Below, in pieces: positions 27,032 through 35,164 of a stretch of 64,000 nt of DNA; positions within the stretch are counted from its first letter, which is position 1, and the number at the start of each line of letters is the position of its first letter. The notes below the pieces were generated by a model. It was given only the letters and a program-made list of their open reading frames with translations, had not been told where the DNA came from and ran no database searches. The DNA is taken from NCBI RefSeq assembly GCF_007115095.1, contig NZ_SULH01000004.1:124001-188000 (forward strand), read 5' to 3'. Made by a program: the position numbers and the translations under genes. The DNA comes from Levilactobacillus enshiensis (GTDB lineage Bacteria; Bacillota; Bacilli; Lactobacillales; Lactobacillaceae).

Positions 27032-28063
27032 TTAGTAGGTGATATCGTATTTGATTTGGTAACGTTGGGTCTTGCCTGCAGGTAAGGTGATGTCGCCAAA
27101 TTCTGGATGGTTCGGTGAGTCTGGCAACGTCTGTGGTTCAAGCGCAACCCCCATGTAAGGTTGACCGGCACCGGCAGCGAGCTTCATGTTTGACGTGAAG
27201 GAGTTGGCGGTGAAGACGACCAATGCGTTGCGGTCGGATTTGATGGTCAATGACCGGTTGGATTGCGGATCGGTCAATTTGGCAATGGTGTCATCAGCTG
27301 CTGGGGTGACGTGATAGACGTCGTCAAACCCCTTTTCAGGGATGGCTTGCATACCCCGAATGGCTTGACCGAGGTTTTGACCCTTGGCGAAGTCAAATGG
27401 GGTGCCGGCGTTAGCGACCATTTTCCCGGTTGGCAATTTCTCATCATCGAGGTCCAAGTGTTCCGTACTGTTGACCTGTAGCGTCTGCCCGGAGATCAAT
27501 TGGTCGTCACTCAGGTTGAAATAGCAGTGTGACGTTGGGTTAAACAGAGTCGTGTCAGTCGAATTGGCTTCGAAAGTCAGGGTGACCTCATCGTGATTGT
27601 CTAGCGTGTATGTCATCTTGGCGGTCAAATCACCAGGGTATGAGTCCTCGCTAGACTTGAACGTGTGGGTCAGTACGATCTTGGCAATTGCCGGATCACT
27701 GGCGTCTAATTCGCCGGCCCAGTTGACCGTATTGAAACCGTGAGGACCGCCGTGAAGCGTGTTGCGGCCTTCGTTGGTGTCAACGTTGTAGGTCGTGCCA
27801 TTCAGTGGGAAAGTCCCACGGGTGATCCGGCCACCCGTTCGGCCAATACCCATGCAAACGTAGAAGGGGTTGTCCAAGTAGTGGGCCATCTTATGGTAAG
27901 ACAGGACCAGGTTCTTGTCGCCCTTGTCAGTCGGCACGCAGAGGGCATGTAACGTTGCCCCCCAGCTTAAGACGGCCAATTTGACGCCATTGTCGTTTTC
28001 AATCGCATACTCCGTTACAGCTTGATCTTGATACGTATCCCAATGTTTCGTCGTAGTTTGCAT
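27032..28063 (-). CDS. galM: aldose 1-epimerase (mutarotase)
   Basis: A 343-residue galactose mutarotase-like enzyme interconverting alpha and beta anomers of free hexoses. Key motifs are GRTGGRITRGTF, NTLHGGPHGFN, the catalytic His in NPTSHCYFNL and the catalytic Glu in MGVALEPQT. In maltose phosphorolysis, anomer conversion of the released glucose and glucose 1-phosphate chemistry make a nearby mutarotase sensible, though it is a separate transcript. The start is ATG at 28063, seven bases after GAGG; an in-frame upstream ATG has no binding site. The promoter is at 28113-28142 and a cre-like site at 28088-28101. Confidence 0.93.
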   Translation of the reverse strand: MQTTTKHWDTYQDQAVTEYAIENDNGVKLAVLSWGATLHALCVPTDKGDKNLVLSYHKMAHYLDNPFYVCMGIGRTGGRITRGTFPLNGTTYNVDTNEGRNTLHGGPHGFNTVNWAGELDASDPAIAKIVLTHTFKSSEDSYPGDLTAKMTYTLDNHDEVTLTFEANSTDTTLFNPTSHCYFNLSDDQLISGQTLQVNSTEHLDLDDEKLPTGKMVANAGTPFDFAKGQNLGQAIRGMQAIPEKGFDDVYHVTPAADDTIAKLTDPQSNRSLTIKSDRNALVVFTANSFTSNMKLAAGAGQPYMGVALEPQTLPDSPNHPEFGDITLPAGKTQRYQIKYDITY

Positions 28064-28087
28064 AGTAAGTCCTCGATTTCTAATGTA

Positions 28088-28142
28088 ATAAAGCGTTTTC
28101 ATATTTAGCTCTATTATAAATTTTTATACGGACAACTGTCAA
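28088..28142 (-). promoter_or_regulatory. galM promoter with cre-like site
   Basis: On the minus strand TTGACA (28142-28137) and TATAAT (28118-28113) are 18 bases apart. TGAAAACGCTTTAT just downstream matches cre at 12 of 14 positions, at a location suited to roadblock repression by CcpA. Confidence 0.6.
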
Positions 28143-28352
28143 CTGAACTTCCATTAAAAATCAATAATTGACGGTTAGATTTGGGCAAAGTTGGTCAAAT
28201 CACTAATGATAACGCTATTTTACAGTTGTTGGTTTATGCGGATAAATTTCAATTGACAAAGGTTAACCATCATAAATGTTGACTGAACCAATTTTCGCTT
28301 GTACACAATCACAATAACTGGCATAATAAGTGAGCTACTGGGGGCTTTAAAC

Positions 28353-29162
28353 ATGATCAAAAAATGGCATGTTGCTGTGGCATTGAGTTTGATGAGTGGG
28401 CTGGGCCTGCGGTTGGCAAGTCGGCCGGGACAGCCAGAGCCTTTAACGACACGGCGGGCGGACGTTCGCTATGCGGCAACGCCGACCTTATTCATCCCAG
28501 GTTGGGGTGGCGGTGCGATTACCTATAACGGGATGTTGCGCTGGTTCGCGCGGCACGGGTACGGCCATAAGGTGGTCACGATACGTGTTGATTGGGCTGG
28601 TAGGCGACATTTTTCTGGAAAGTGGGACCCGGAGGCAACTAATCCCCTGATTCAGGTGTTATTTGATCACAGCCTGACGCGGGATTATCAACCACAGGTG
28701 CAATGGATCACGGCGATTCTCAGAGATCTTTACCGTCAGTATGGGGTTCGTCAGTACAATCTGGTAGGTCATTCTTGGGGCGGCAGTGCAGCCGTGAATA
28801 GTCTGGTCTTACACGGACCGGCTGCAGATATTCCCCGTCTAAATCGGTTAGTCCTACTGGGGGCACCGGTGGATGAGGGTACAGCACGTCACCCGGTGGA
28901 TGCTACCTTTGAACGGCTAAGAGCCGCGCGGCACCAACTGCAGGCCAATGCGCAAGCCCAACTGTTTAACGTCTATGGGACGCTCCCTGGACGGTACACG
29001 GATGGCTCTGTGCCGGTGAAACAGGTCACGGCGCTGCGGCAGATTGTCGCTGACAGTGCTGTTCGTTACCACGAACAGCACGTTGCGGGTTTGGGTCACG
29101 GTCGGTTACATTCGGCACGGCAGATGTATCGGCTGGTGGCCCAGCTTCTGTGGGTGAATTAA
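28353..29162 (+). CDS. DUF915 alpha/beta hydrolase, secreted
   Basis: A 269-residue paralogue of the hydrolase at 3814. Residues 4-22 form a signal-anchor or signal peptide. The oxyanion region FIPGWGGGAITYNGM is followed by the nucleophile elbow GHSWGG with Ser141. A C-terminal His is expected at GLGHGRLH (about 249). ATG at 28353 follows GGGGGC; the promoter TTGTAC, 17 bases, CATAAT lies about 30 bases upstream. Activity is probably esterase or lipase-like, substrate unknown. It is monocistronic. Confidence 0.8.
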   Translation: MIKKWHVAVALSLMSGLGLRLASRPGQPEPLTTRRADVRYAATPTLFIPGWGGGAITYNGMLRWFARHGYGHKVVTIRVDWAGRRHFSGKWDPEATNPLIQVLFDHSLTRDYQPQVQWITAILRDLYRQYGVRQYNLVGHSWGGSAAVNSLVLHGPAADIPRLNRLVLLGAPVDEGTARHPVDATFERLRAARHQLQANAQAQLFNVYGTLPGRYTDGSVPVKQVTALRQIVADSAVRYHEQHVAGLGHGRLHSARQMYRLVAQLLWVN

Positions 29163-29213
29163 AAAAGTCACCGACCAAATTAGGTCAATGACTGAAAGGT
29201 TTAGGTGACTTTA
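29163..29213. terminator. bidirectional terminator between convergent genes
   Basis: AAAAAGTCACC pairs with GGTGACTTTAAA, with an inner GACC/GGTC pair. It serves the hydrolase gene and the convergent HAD gene. Confidence 0.7.
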
Positions 29214-30029
29214 AACTTCACCTGCTAAAATAGCATCGATAACGTCTAATACACCATCGTGATTATTATCAGTAGGAGTTACTAAATCGGCAACATTGCG
29301 GACGGCTGCTGTCCCGTTGCGCATGGCAACACCTAGACCAACGTGAGCGATCATTTCCTTATCGTTGCCGTTGTCCCCAAAGGCCGCCACTTCACTCGGG
29401 TCAATTCCCCATGATTTGGCAAGCTGCGTGACGCCGACAGCTTTGTTCATGTGTGGTGCGATGATGTCGATACTGCCAAAGCCGCTAGGAGTCGCATGAA
29501 CTTGACCGGCAAACCGTGTGTTGAGTTGGTCAGCAACAAATTGAACCGAATTGTGGGGCCATTCACCATTGACTTTGTAGATGGTATCGTTGACCTCACG
29601 CAGATCATCAACGGGGACCAGATTGTTGAAGAAATAGTTCTGCGCGTCTAAATCGAGAGGCTTGCTATCGCGACTGATGTAGGTTCCGTGGGCACCAGAT
29701 AAACGGAATGCCTGTGGTCGTAAGTTGGCGTCACGCATTAGGGTGTCCACGACGGCGTGGGCCACGTCCGTTGGTACTGGAGACTCAAACAACGTATGGT
29801 GCTGATCAACGATCAAGCCACCGTTTTCGGCCACGAACGTCTGCACGGCGGGGGTGGCAGCAAAAACCTTGCGCAAATGGCCAATGTGGTTCCCACTGGC
29901 GACCACAAAGTGAATGTTGGCGGCTTCTAGACGGTTGAGCTGTTCGGTGAACCGCTTGTGATTATATTGTCGCTGGTCGTTTAGAAACGTCCCGTCGACA
30001 TCGGTTGCAATCATTTTAATTTGTGTCAT
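29211..30029 (-). CDS. Cof-type HAD phosphatase
   Basis: A 272-residue haloacid dehalogenase superfamily sugar-phosphate phosphatase of the Cof/YidA type. Motif I is DVDGTFLN with Asp10 and Asp12. Motif II lies near VVASGNH, motif III is the Lys at MNKAVGV, and motif IV is AFGDNGNDKEMI. A C2 cap lies between. The start ATG at 30029 follows GGGAGACTGG. A 33-base inverted repeat sits just upstream (30046-30078) and may control it. The physiological substrate is unknown. Confidence 0.9.
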   Translation of the reverse strand: MTQIKMIATDVDGTFLNDQRQYNHKRFTEQLNRLEAANIHFVVASGNHIGHLRKVFAATPAVQTFVAENGGLIVDQHHTLFESPVPTDVAHAVVDTLMRDANLRPQAFRLSGAHGTYISRDSKPLDLDAQNYFFNNLVPVDDLREVNDTIYKVNGEWPHNSVQFVADQLNTRFAGQVHATPSGFGSIDIIAPHMNKAVGVTQLAKSWGIDPSEVAAFGDNGNDKEMIAHVGLGVAMRNGTAAVRNVADLVTPTDNNHDGVLDVIDAILAGEV

Positions 30030-30045
30030 ACCAGTCTCCCTCAGT

Positions 30046-30078
30046 TGATTAAAGTTTAAATATTGTTAACTTTAATCA
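30046..30078 (-). promoter_or_regulatory. perfect 11-base inverted repeat upstream of the HAD gene
   Basis: TGATTAAAGTT (30046-30056) and AACTTTAATCA (30068-30078) are perfect arms around an 11-base spacer, 17 bases before the HAD start codon. This is a likely operator for an unidentified dimeric regulator, possibly the MarR protein encoded divergently. Confidence 0.55.
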
Positions 30079-30296
30079 TAAGGGGTTGTTACGGGGAATT
30101 CAATGCCGTAGTTTGGTGTAAATATAACAAATTGATTGCAATCACTAGTTTTTTCATTCGTAATGTTATAAACTATTAATGAATCGGTAACATAAAGACT
30201 GAAAATAAGGGCTATAATGAATGGTTAGCGGGTCAGAATAGTAACAGCTACAGGTTCTGGGCCCTAGTCTTTAATGTGGAAAGGAAGAGTAATTCA

Positions 30297-30680
30297 ATGA
30301 CGCAAACTAACGATTTAAACCAATCCTTGGAATGGTTCTCACAACTCCAAAAAATTATGCGGCCAGTGACGACAATCAAAACGGAGGATATTACAATTTC
30401 TCTGGAACAATTTAATCTGCTACACGCCATCACCGATCAACGTGAAGACTTCACGCCGACAAAATTTGCCGGCCAAATCGGTGTGTCCAAGTCGATGATC
30501 TCCGGTCAGATCTCGCGGTTACTGCGGGCTGGTTTGATTGAAAGCATCGCGTCACAAGTAGACCGTCGTCAACACAATTTAAAGTTGACGCCAGATGGTG
30601 TTAAAGTTTACACGCAAGTGCGCGGCCAAGTGGTTACGCGTTTAAACGGTTTACATGACGACATTGCCAAATTAATGTAA
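30297..30680 (+). CDS. MarR family transcriptional regulator
   Basis: A 127-residue winged-helix regulator of the MarR family. The recognition region reads PTKFAGQIGVSKSMISGQISRLLRAGLIE (about residues 54-82), and the wing has VDRRQHNLKLTPDG. ATG at 30297 follows AAGGAAGAG. It is divergent from the HAD gene, and the 33-base inverted repeat between them could be its operator. The ligand is unknown. Confidence 0.83.
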   Translation: MTQTNDLNQSLEWFSQLQKIMRPVTTIKTEDITISLEQFNLLHAITDQREDFTPTKFAGQIGVSKSMISGQISRLLRAGLIESIASQVDRRQHNLKLTPDGVKVYTQVRGQVVTRLNGLHDDIAKLM

Positions 30681-30828
30681 AGCCAAGTTAATTTACAATT
30701 AAAAAATGATTCCCCTTTACGTCCGGAATCTTTCAATCGTGTAACAATTAGGTTAAGATGACCCAACGCTTTCATGTCTTAGCTTATAATGGAACCGATA
30801 GAAAGAATTTGGAACTGGAGGGGATTTT

Positions 30829-32685
30829 TTGAAATTGAGGGCAAAACTTGGCCTGTTCGTGACAGTTGCTGTGGGAGCAACGTTACTGGGACTAAATGTC
30901 AATTCAGTAACACCACGACTGGCTACTGGGGAAACTGTTGCTTACGCTGATACCACGGTCAACGCCGTTCACCAAGGGATGACTGGTGATGCCAAGACGA
31001 GTAACAACGACGCTCTACAGAAGTTAATTGATAAGTGGAACAATGGTGCCGTAACGGTGCACGTTCCCAAGGGAACCTATGTGTTTGACGCAGGTAACAT
31101 TATCCTACATGGCAATATGACCTTTAAGTTTGATAAGGGCGCTGTGTTCCGGATTACGGACGGTAATCGGGTGAACTTCGTCTATCCAAGTCCTGAAGCG
31201 GGCTACGATGGCGGAATTAGCAACGTGACTTGGCAGGGCGCGACGTTCCAAGGGGACAACACGTCTGCTGGCCAAAGTGTCTTTACGCAGAGTATTCACC
31301 ACGCGAAGAACATTTCGTTTGATAAGTGTGTGTTCGATAACGCGGAATCACCAACTGGGCACTACATCGATATCGATGGAAGCCATGATGTCAACGTGAC
31401 GAACTCTGTTTTCACTGGATTCAATGGGTCTCAAGATTTCAAGGAAGCCATTCAAGTTGACTACTCAAACAAAAAGGCAATGTCGCATAAGAACCCTGGC
31501 GATAAGTATGATAATCTGCCAAGTTATGATGTGACGGTTGATAATAACCAATTCTTGCCAGTGTCAAAGAAGTCTGGGCAAGTTGACTCCTACGCGCCAA
31601 ATCCAATTGGTGAACATGCGGTTTATGGTCACGGTGCTGCCGGAATCATCCACAACGTGTACTTTACCAATAACACGGTCGTTGATCCTAAGCCATTATT
31701 GGCAGATGGGGTAGCCACGATTCACTTTAAGTGTGTTTCTAACCTCTGGATCACCGGGAACAAATTCATCAACCAACACGTCTTGGGTTCCGGGAACTAC
31801 ATTTATCTCTACAATTCCGAACCGGGTTACCAAATGGCGAACTTAAATATTACGGATAACACGTTTACCAACGTTAACCCAACCAAACAGTACGTTTATC
31901 TCGATACGAAAGACCCAGACACGCCAATGACTGGGGTGACGATTCAGAATAACAACGTTACCACGCAGCAAAAGGGTGCAACTTTTGTGGAAGGTAACTT
32001 CCCATTGACGGGAACTGGCATGAACATCAGTAAGAACAAGATCACGGTGGGCAAGGTCGTCTCAACCAGTGTCACGTCACAACAGACGATTACGGACACG
32101 TCAGTTGATAACACGGCGGCTAGCAACAGTAAGCCAAAACCCAAGCCAACGTCACAAAAGTTGAAGAAGCGTAAGCAGACCAACAAGAGTGAACAATACG
32201 TGGGCGGGTTGAACACGCAACACGCCCAGTTGGCAAGCACCTATAAGACGTATTCGTTGTACAACCATATTCGTGGTCACAAGAACTGGAACATTATGAA
32301 GTTTGACTGGAAGAAGCTGAAGACTAAGCGGGCCTACATTGACATGCGGGCCACGGCCGATACTGGTAAGTGGTACCGGATTCGATTCGGCAAGAATTCA
32401 ACAACGAAGTACTGGATTCGGGCGGGAGCTTTGGACTTTGACGAGTTTGATAACGAAGTCTACGATCGTGATTTAAACTTGATGAAGATCTACCCCGTTT
32501 ACACGCGACCATTCAATGATCCCCTGTTAGCAAAGCAGGAGGGGACCACGGCGGATATCGCAGAACGGCGCGTTACGATTACGCACCGGGTTAAGCGAAC
32601 CGACTCTAATGGTCAGGTAACGACTTACTACCAGATGGCCAACGGTCTCTGGACACGGGCATTGGCTTTTGACTTAGATTCATAA
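30829..32685 (+). CDS. secreted right-handed beta-helix protein
   Basis: A 618-residue exported protein. Residues 1-41 form a signal peptide ending near AYA-DT. Residues about 45-410 read as a right-handed parallel beta-helix of the pectate lyase/GH28-like superfamily: repeated segments with NVTWQGATF, NISFDKCVF, NVTNSVF, NVYFTNNTV, LWITGNKF, LNITDNTF and VTIQNNNV. A Lys/Pro/Ser-rich linker (about 430-455) leads to a C-terminal domain with Trp/Tyr-rich SH3-like repeats that may bind the wall. The start is TTG after GGAGGGG. It is probably a surface polysaccharide lyase or hydrolase, but I cannot assign catalytic residues or substrate. Confidence 0.75.
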   Translation: MKLRAKLGLFVTVAVGATLLGLNVNSVTPRLATGETVAYADTTVNAVHQGMTGDAKTSNNDALQKLIDKWNNGAVTVHVPKGTYVFDAGNIILHGNMTFKFDKGAVFRITDGNRVNFVYPSPEAGYDGGISNVTWQGATFQGDNTSAGQSVFTQSIHHAKNISFDKCVFDNAESPTGHYIDIDGSHDVNVTNSVFTGFNGSQDFKEAIQVDYSNKKAMSHKNPGDKYDNLPSYDVTVDNNQFLPVSKKSGQVDSYAPNPIGEHAVYGHGAAGIIHNVYFTNNTVVDPKPLLADGVATIHFKCVSNLWITGNKFINQHVLGSGNYIYLYNSEPGYQMANLNITDNTFTNVNPTKQYVYLDTKDPDTPMTGVTIQNNNVTTQQKGATFVEGNFPLTGTGMNISKNKITVGKVVSTSVTSQQTITDTSVDNTAASNSKPKPKPTSQKLKKRKQTNKSEQYVGGLNTQHAQLASTYKTYSLYNHIRGHKNWNIMKFDWKKLKTKRAYIDMRATADTGKWYRIRFGKNSTTKYWIRAGALDFDEFDNEVYDRDLNLMKIYPVYTRPFNDPLLAKQEGTTADIAERRVTITHRVKRTDSNGQVTTYYQMANGLWTRALAFDLDS

Positions 32686-32687
32686 GC

Positions 32688-32735
32688 GTTATTTAAAAAT
32701 GGCTCACCACAATTTAGTGGTGGGTCATTTTTTTT
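32688..32735 (+). terminator. terminator after the beta-helix gene
   Basis: ATGGCTCACCAC pairs with GTGGTGGGTCAT, followed by a run of T residues. Confidence 0.8.
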
Positions 32736-32744
32736 TGCGCAAGG

Positions 32745-32880
32745 TTGAGCGCTGGCTAAATCGTCTAAGAACCTGTGCTGGCCGGTAAAGTGCACCAACC
32801 ACCACGCCGCCAAGCTTGGGGGCTACTGTTATTGCTGAACCGGCATGGCTAGTACTTTGGAACTTTTAACCGTTAATTGA
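32745..32880 (-). repeat. divergent A-type intergenic element
   Basis: GCTGGCCGGTAAAGTGCACCAACCACC followed by CTGAACCGGCATGGCTAGTACTTTGGAACTTTTAACC is the reverse complement, much diverged, of the first 110 bases of module A as seen at 51850-51959. Only this end of the element is present. Confidence 0.5.
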
Positions 32881-32948
32881 CTATCACGCTGCACCTCTGA
32901 CAGTACTAGTCGTAGGTGACAATTCAAAGTCAGTTCTAGTTAGTAGGC

Positions 32949-33042
32949 GTTCTCCGTTAATTTTAATGATTTGGGTGCGACTGATGAATTGAGTGGCGGC
33001 GATTGGTCAGAATTCATCAGTTTGTTTGGGGAGAACTTTTTT
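32949..33042 (+). other. nested hairpin with terminator-like end, possible small RNA
   Basis: GTTCTCC (32949-32955) pairs with GGAGAAC (33030-33036). Inside it, ACTGATGAATT (32980-32990) pairs perfectly with AATTCATCAGT (33011-33021). Six T residues follow. The shape is that of a short transcript ending in an intrinsic terminator. No coding sequence is visible. Confidence 0.45.
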
Positions 33043-33145
33043 GACGAAAAATCGGTGAATTGATTTGCGTCAATTTGAAAAATAATGTAAGCTGTTACAA
33101 TACTAATAGAGCAGCATTTAACATCTTCAAAAAAAAATCAAATTT

Positions 33146-33265
33146 AGGGCGCAAAACCGGTGCATTCACCTGTTAAAGTGAGCGTGAGCCCGAAGAATTA
33201 GGGTTTATAGACGATCGCAAGCCAGTGAGTTTCTTGAGAAAGTATTAAAAGGTGCGCAATACTGA
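33146..33265 (+). other. leader-like GC-richer stretch upstream of the Spx-like gene
   Basis: A block from GGGCGCAAAACCGGTG to about GTGCGCAATACTGAGAG shows several pairing segments (GGGC/GCCC, ACCGGTG/CACCTGT) but no gene. It resembles a structured RNA; I could not place it in a known riboswitch class. It lies upstream of the proposed promoter, so it would be a separate transcript. Confidence 0.3.
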
Positions 33266-33274
33266 GAGTTATGG

Positions 33275-33341
33275 GTTTCATCATTTCCTAATGTGGTGTA
33301 CAATGATTAACATAATTAGCACTCAAACAAAAGAGTGCTAA
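33275..33341 (+). promoter_or_regulatory. promoter with CIRCE-type HrcA operator
   Basis: TACAAT (33298-33303) preceded by TTTCAT at 17 bases forms the promoter. Immediately downstream, TTAGCACTC (33316-33324) and GAGTGCTAA (33333-33341) are perfect CIRCE half-sites. The spacer is eight bases, one shorter than the canonical nine. Confidence 0.8.
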
Positions 33342-33386
33342 TCTGAAGTACCTCATCGAAAACAAACAAATGGAGGGCGATTCTAT

Positions 33387-33812
33387 ATGATTAAAATGTA
33401 CTTTCATGCTAAAACAACGGCGGTTACTAAAGCGATGAAGTGGCTTGCCAACCACGATGCCATTTTCACCGCCCGTGACATTAAAAAACAACCCTTAACG
33501 AGAGACGAGATTCTTTACATGTTGTCTCTGACTGAAGAAGGGACCGACGACTTGATTTCAACGCGGTCCAAGGCTTACAAGGCACTTCCTGCTTCTGTTC
33601 AGGACATGGGGATGAACGAACTCGTTGATCTCTTGCAAAAGAATCCGGGAATCTTAAAGAACCCGATTGTGGTCGACCGTAATAAGTTGGCAACCGGGTT
33701 TGATCTCGAAACCATTCGTGAATTCGTACCTGCTGCCTACCGGAAGAAGGAACTGGCTAGTTTCTTCAAGATTTTAAATGGGGGCAACAAGTTGGGCGTT
33801 TCACCAGCTTAA
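33387..33812 (+). CDS. Spx/ArsC family protein lacking the CxxC motif
   Basis: A 141-residue thioredoxin-fold protein of the Spx/ArsC family, whose members bind the C-terminal domain of the RNA polymerase alpha subunit. The Spx-type core TEEGTDDLISTRSKAYKAL and PGILKNPIVVDRNKLATGFD are well preserved. The N-terminal redox site is missing: the position of PSCTSCRKA holds FHAKTTAVTKA, with no cysteine. Thiol-disulfide sensing is therefore impossible at the usual site. A CIRCE operator indicates heat or protein-stress control by HrcA. GGAGGGCG precedes the ATG. It could be a redox-blind Spx paralogue. Confidence 0.85.
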   Translation: MIKMYFHAKTTAVTKAMKWLANHDAIFTARDIKKQPLTRDEILYMLSLTEEGTDDLISTRSKAYKALPASVQDMGMNELVDLLQKNPGILKNPIVVDRNKLATGFDLETIREFVPAAYRKKELASFFKILNGGNKLGVSPA

Positions 33813-33824
33813 TAGAAGCGTATT

Positions 33825-33976
33825 GATTGAAAGGGTCTGAGATGAATATCTCGGCCTTTTTTGTGCGCCAATGTACGTAGCCGAAACGGCGCTGAGTAGG
33901 GTGTTGGTTCACCCTAAAAATACAAAAAAGCTCGCTAAAACTGTCTGGATTACAGACAAATTTAGCGAGCTTTTTG
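33825..33976. terminator. two terminators between convergent genes
   Basis: AAAGGGTCTGAGAT/ATCTCGGCCTTTTTT at about 33828-33862 ends the Spx-like gene. AAAAAGCTCGCTAAA/TTTAGCGAGCTTTTT at 33929-33976 can serve the convergent NlpC/P60 gene. Confidence 0.75.
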
Positions 33977-33998
33977 CTGGTGAATGCTTATCCGCGAC

Positions 33999-34775
33999 CT
34001 AGCTTAAACTTGCTGGTCGTGAGTAGCCAACGGCGTGCCACCAAGAGACATTGGTGGCTTCGGTGATGACGCCGTTCAGTTGCGCATCGATCATTCGGTG
34101 ATTGCCGAGATAAATGCCACAGTGGGTGATATTGGCGGTACTGGTTCCGAAGAAAATGAGGTCGCCAGGCTTGGCGTTAGCCGCACTGACGTGGGTGTAA
34201 CTGTCGTACTGCTGTTGCGCGGTCCGCGGCAGAGTTTGGCCGAGGGCTTTGTTGAAGACGTACTTGGTGAAGCCGGAACAGTCAAATGCGCTGGGGCCGT
34301 TGCCACCGTACGAATAAGGTTTCCCTAATTGGGCTTGGGCCGCGCTCAAGATTGCGGCGTACGTGCCGTTACCCGTGGTCGAGGTGCTCGTCGTGGCAGT
34401 GTGGGCGTAGCTCTTGGGCGTCAGGTAACCGTGCCAGATCCAACCAGCGGCGGTGCCGCGACCGTTGGTGACATAGTAATAGAGGTATTTCACACCGTTC
34501 TTCTTGACGATATAGCGCTTCTGGGTCGCATGCCAAGTGGTGTTAGGGTAATTCTTCAGGTAGTGGGTCTTCTTGCCAAAAGTCATGTTGCTGGCAGTGC
34601 CCCCCAGGTTATAGGTCCAGCCGGTCGCACTCTTGCGAACGTAACTGGTGTTGGTCATGGGTGTGGTGCTGAGAATCGTGTTCGTACTGTTGGCCTGAGC
34701 GGTGGTGCTTAAGTTCAGGACCGGTACGACGGCTGCGGCAAATGCCACGGCTAAACTGAGTTGTTTAATTTTCAT
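33999..34775 (-). CDS. secreted NlpC/P60 cell wall endopeptidase
   Basis: A 258-residue exported peptidoglycan hydrolase. Residues 1-28 are a signal peptide (cleavage near AQA-NS). Residues 40-122 form an SH3-like or SLAP-like wall-binding region rich in Tyr and Trp. A Thr/Ser linker (125-136) follows. The C-terminal NlpC/P60 domain has catalytic Cys166 (FDCSGF) and His218 (THCGIYLGN). It should cut gamma-D-glutamyl-diamino acid bonds in stem peptides during wall turnover. It is monocistronic. The upstream 390-base gap contains GTTACAG/CTGTAAC inverted arms near 34840-34900. Confidence 0.9.
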   Translation of the reverse strand: MKIKQLSLAVAFAAAVVPVLNLSTTAQANSTNTILSTTPMTNTSYVRKSATGWTYNLGGTASNMTFGKKTHYLKNYPNTTWHATQKRYIVKKNGVKYLYYYVTNGRGTAAGWIWHGYLTPKSYAHTATTSTSTTGNGTYAAILSAAQAQLGKPYSYGGNGPSAFDCSGFTKYVFNKALGQTLPRTAQQQYDSYTHVSAANAKPGDLIFFGTSTANITHCGIYLGNHRMIDAQLNGVITEATNVSWWHAVGYSRPASLS

Positions 34776-35041
34776 TGACTAGTGTCATCCCTCATATGTA
34801 TTTTTTAGTGTTGCTACATCTACTAAGATAGTCGTTTGGGGTTACAGAATAGTTGCGGGGCAATATCATTGTCATTACTGTTCTGTGCGGCAACTGTAAC
34901 TTATCAAGGAGCCGGCTACAGCTGGGTTCCCAGCGGATACAACGTGGGATTTTGTTGATTTGACTAAACTTTTGCCGAAAACCTTGCCCGATTGTCTCTT
35001 GTACGTCCTACGTGAAAGAATTAACATTATAGTCGTAAAGT

Positions 35042-35055
35042 TGAAAGCGCTTAAT
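35042..35055 (+). promoter_or_regulatory. candidate cre site upstream of the altronate dehydratase gene
   Basis: TGAAAGCGCTTAAT matches the cre consensus at 12 of 14 positions, 110 bases before the start codon, consistent with carbon catabolite control. Confidence 0.5.
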
Positions 35056-35164
35056 TAGAGTGGTGGCACGCCTGCTGCTGATCTCTAAGTACGCATTAAA
35101 ACTGGATTACATAGGGATATATCCCGAAATTTGCAGTTGTTTCTAAGCTGAGGAGGTTGCATCC

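Noticed and set aside
33999-34775. Plus-strand frames opposite the NlpC/P60 gene
   Set aside because: They are shadows of a gene with clear catalytic motifs and a signal peptide on the minus strand.
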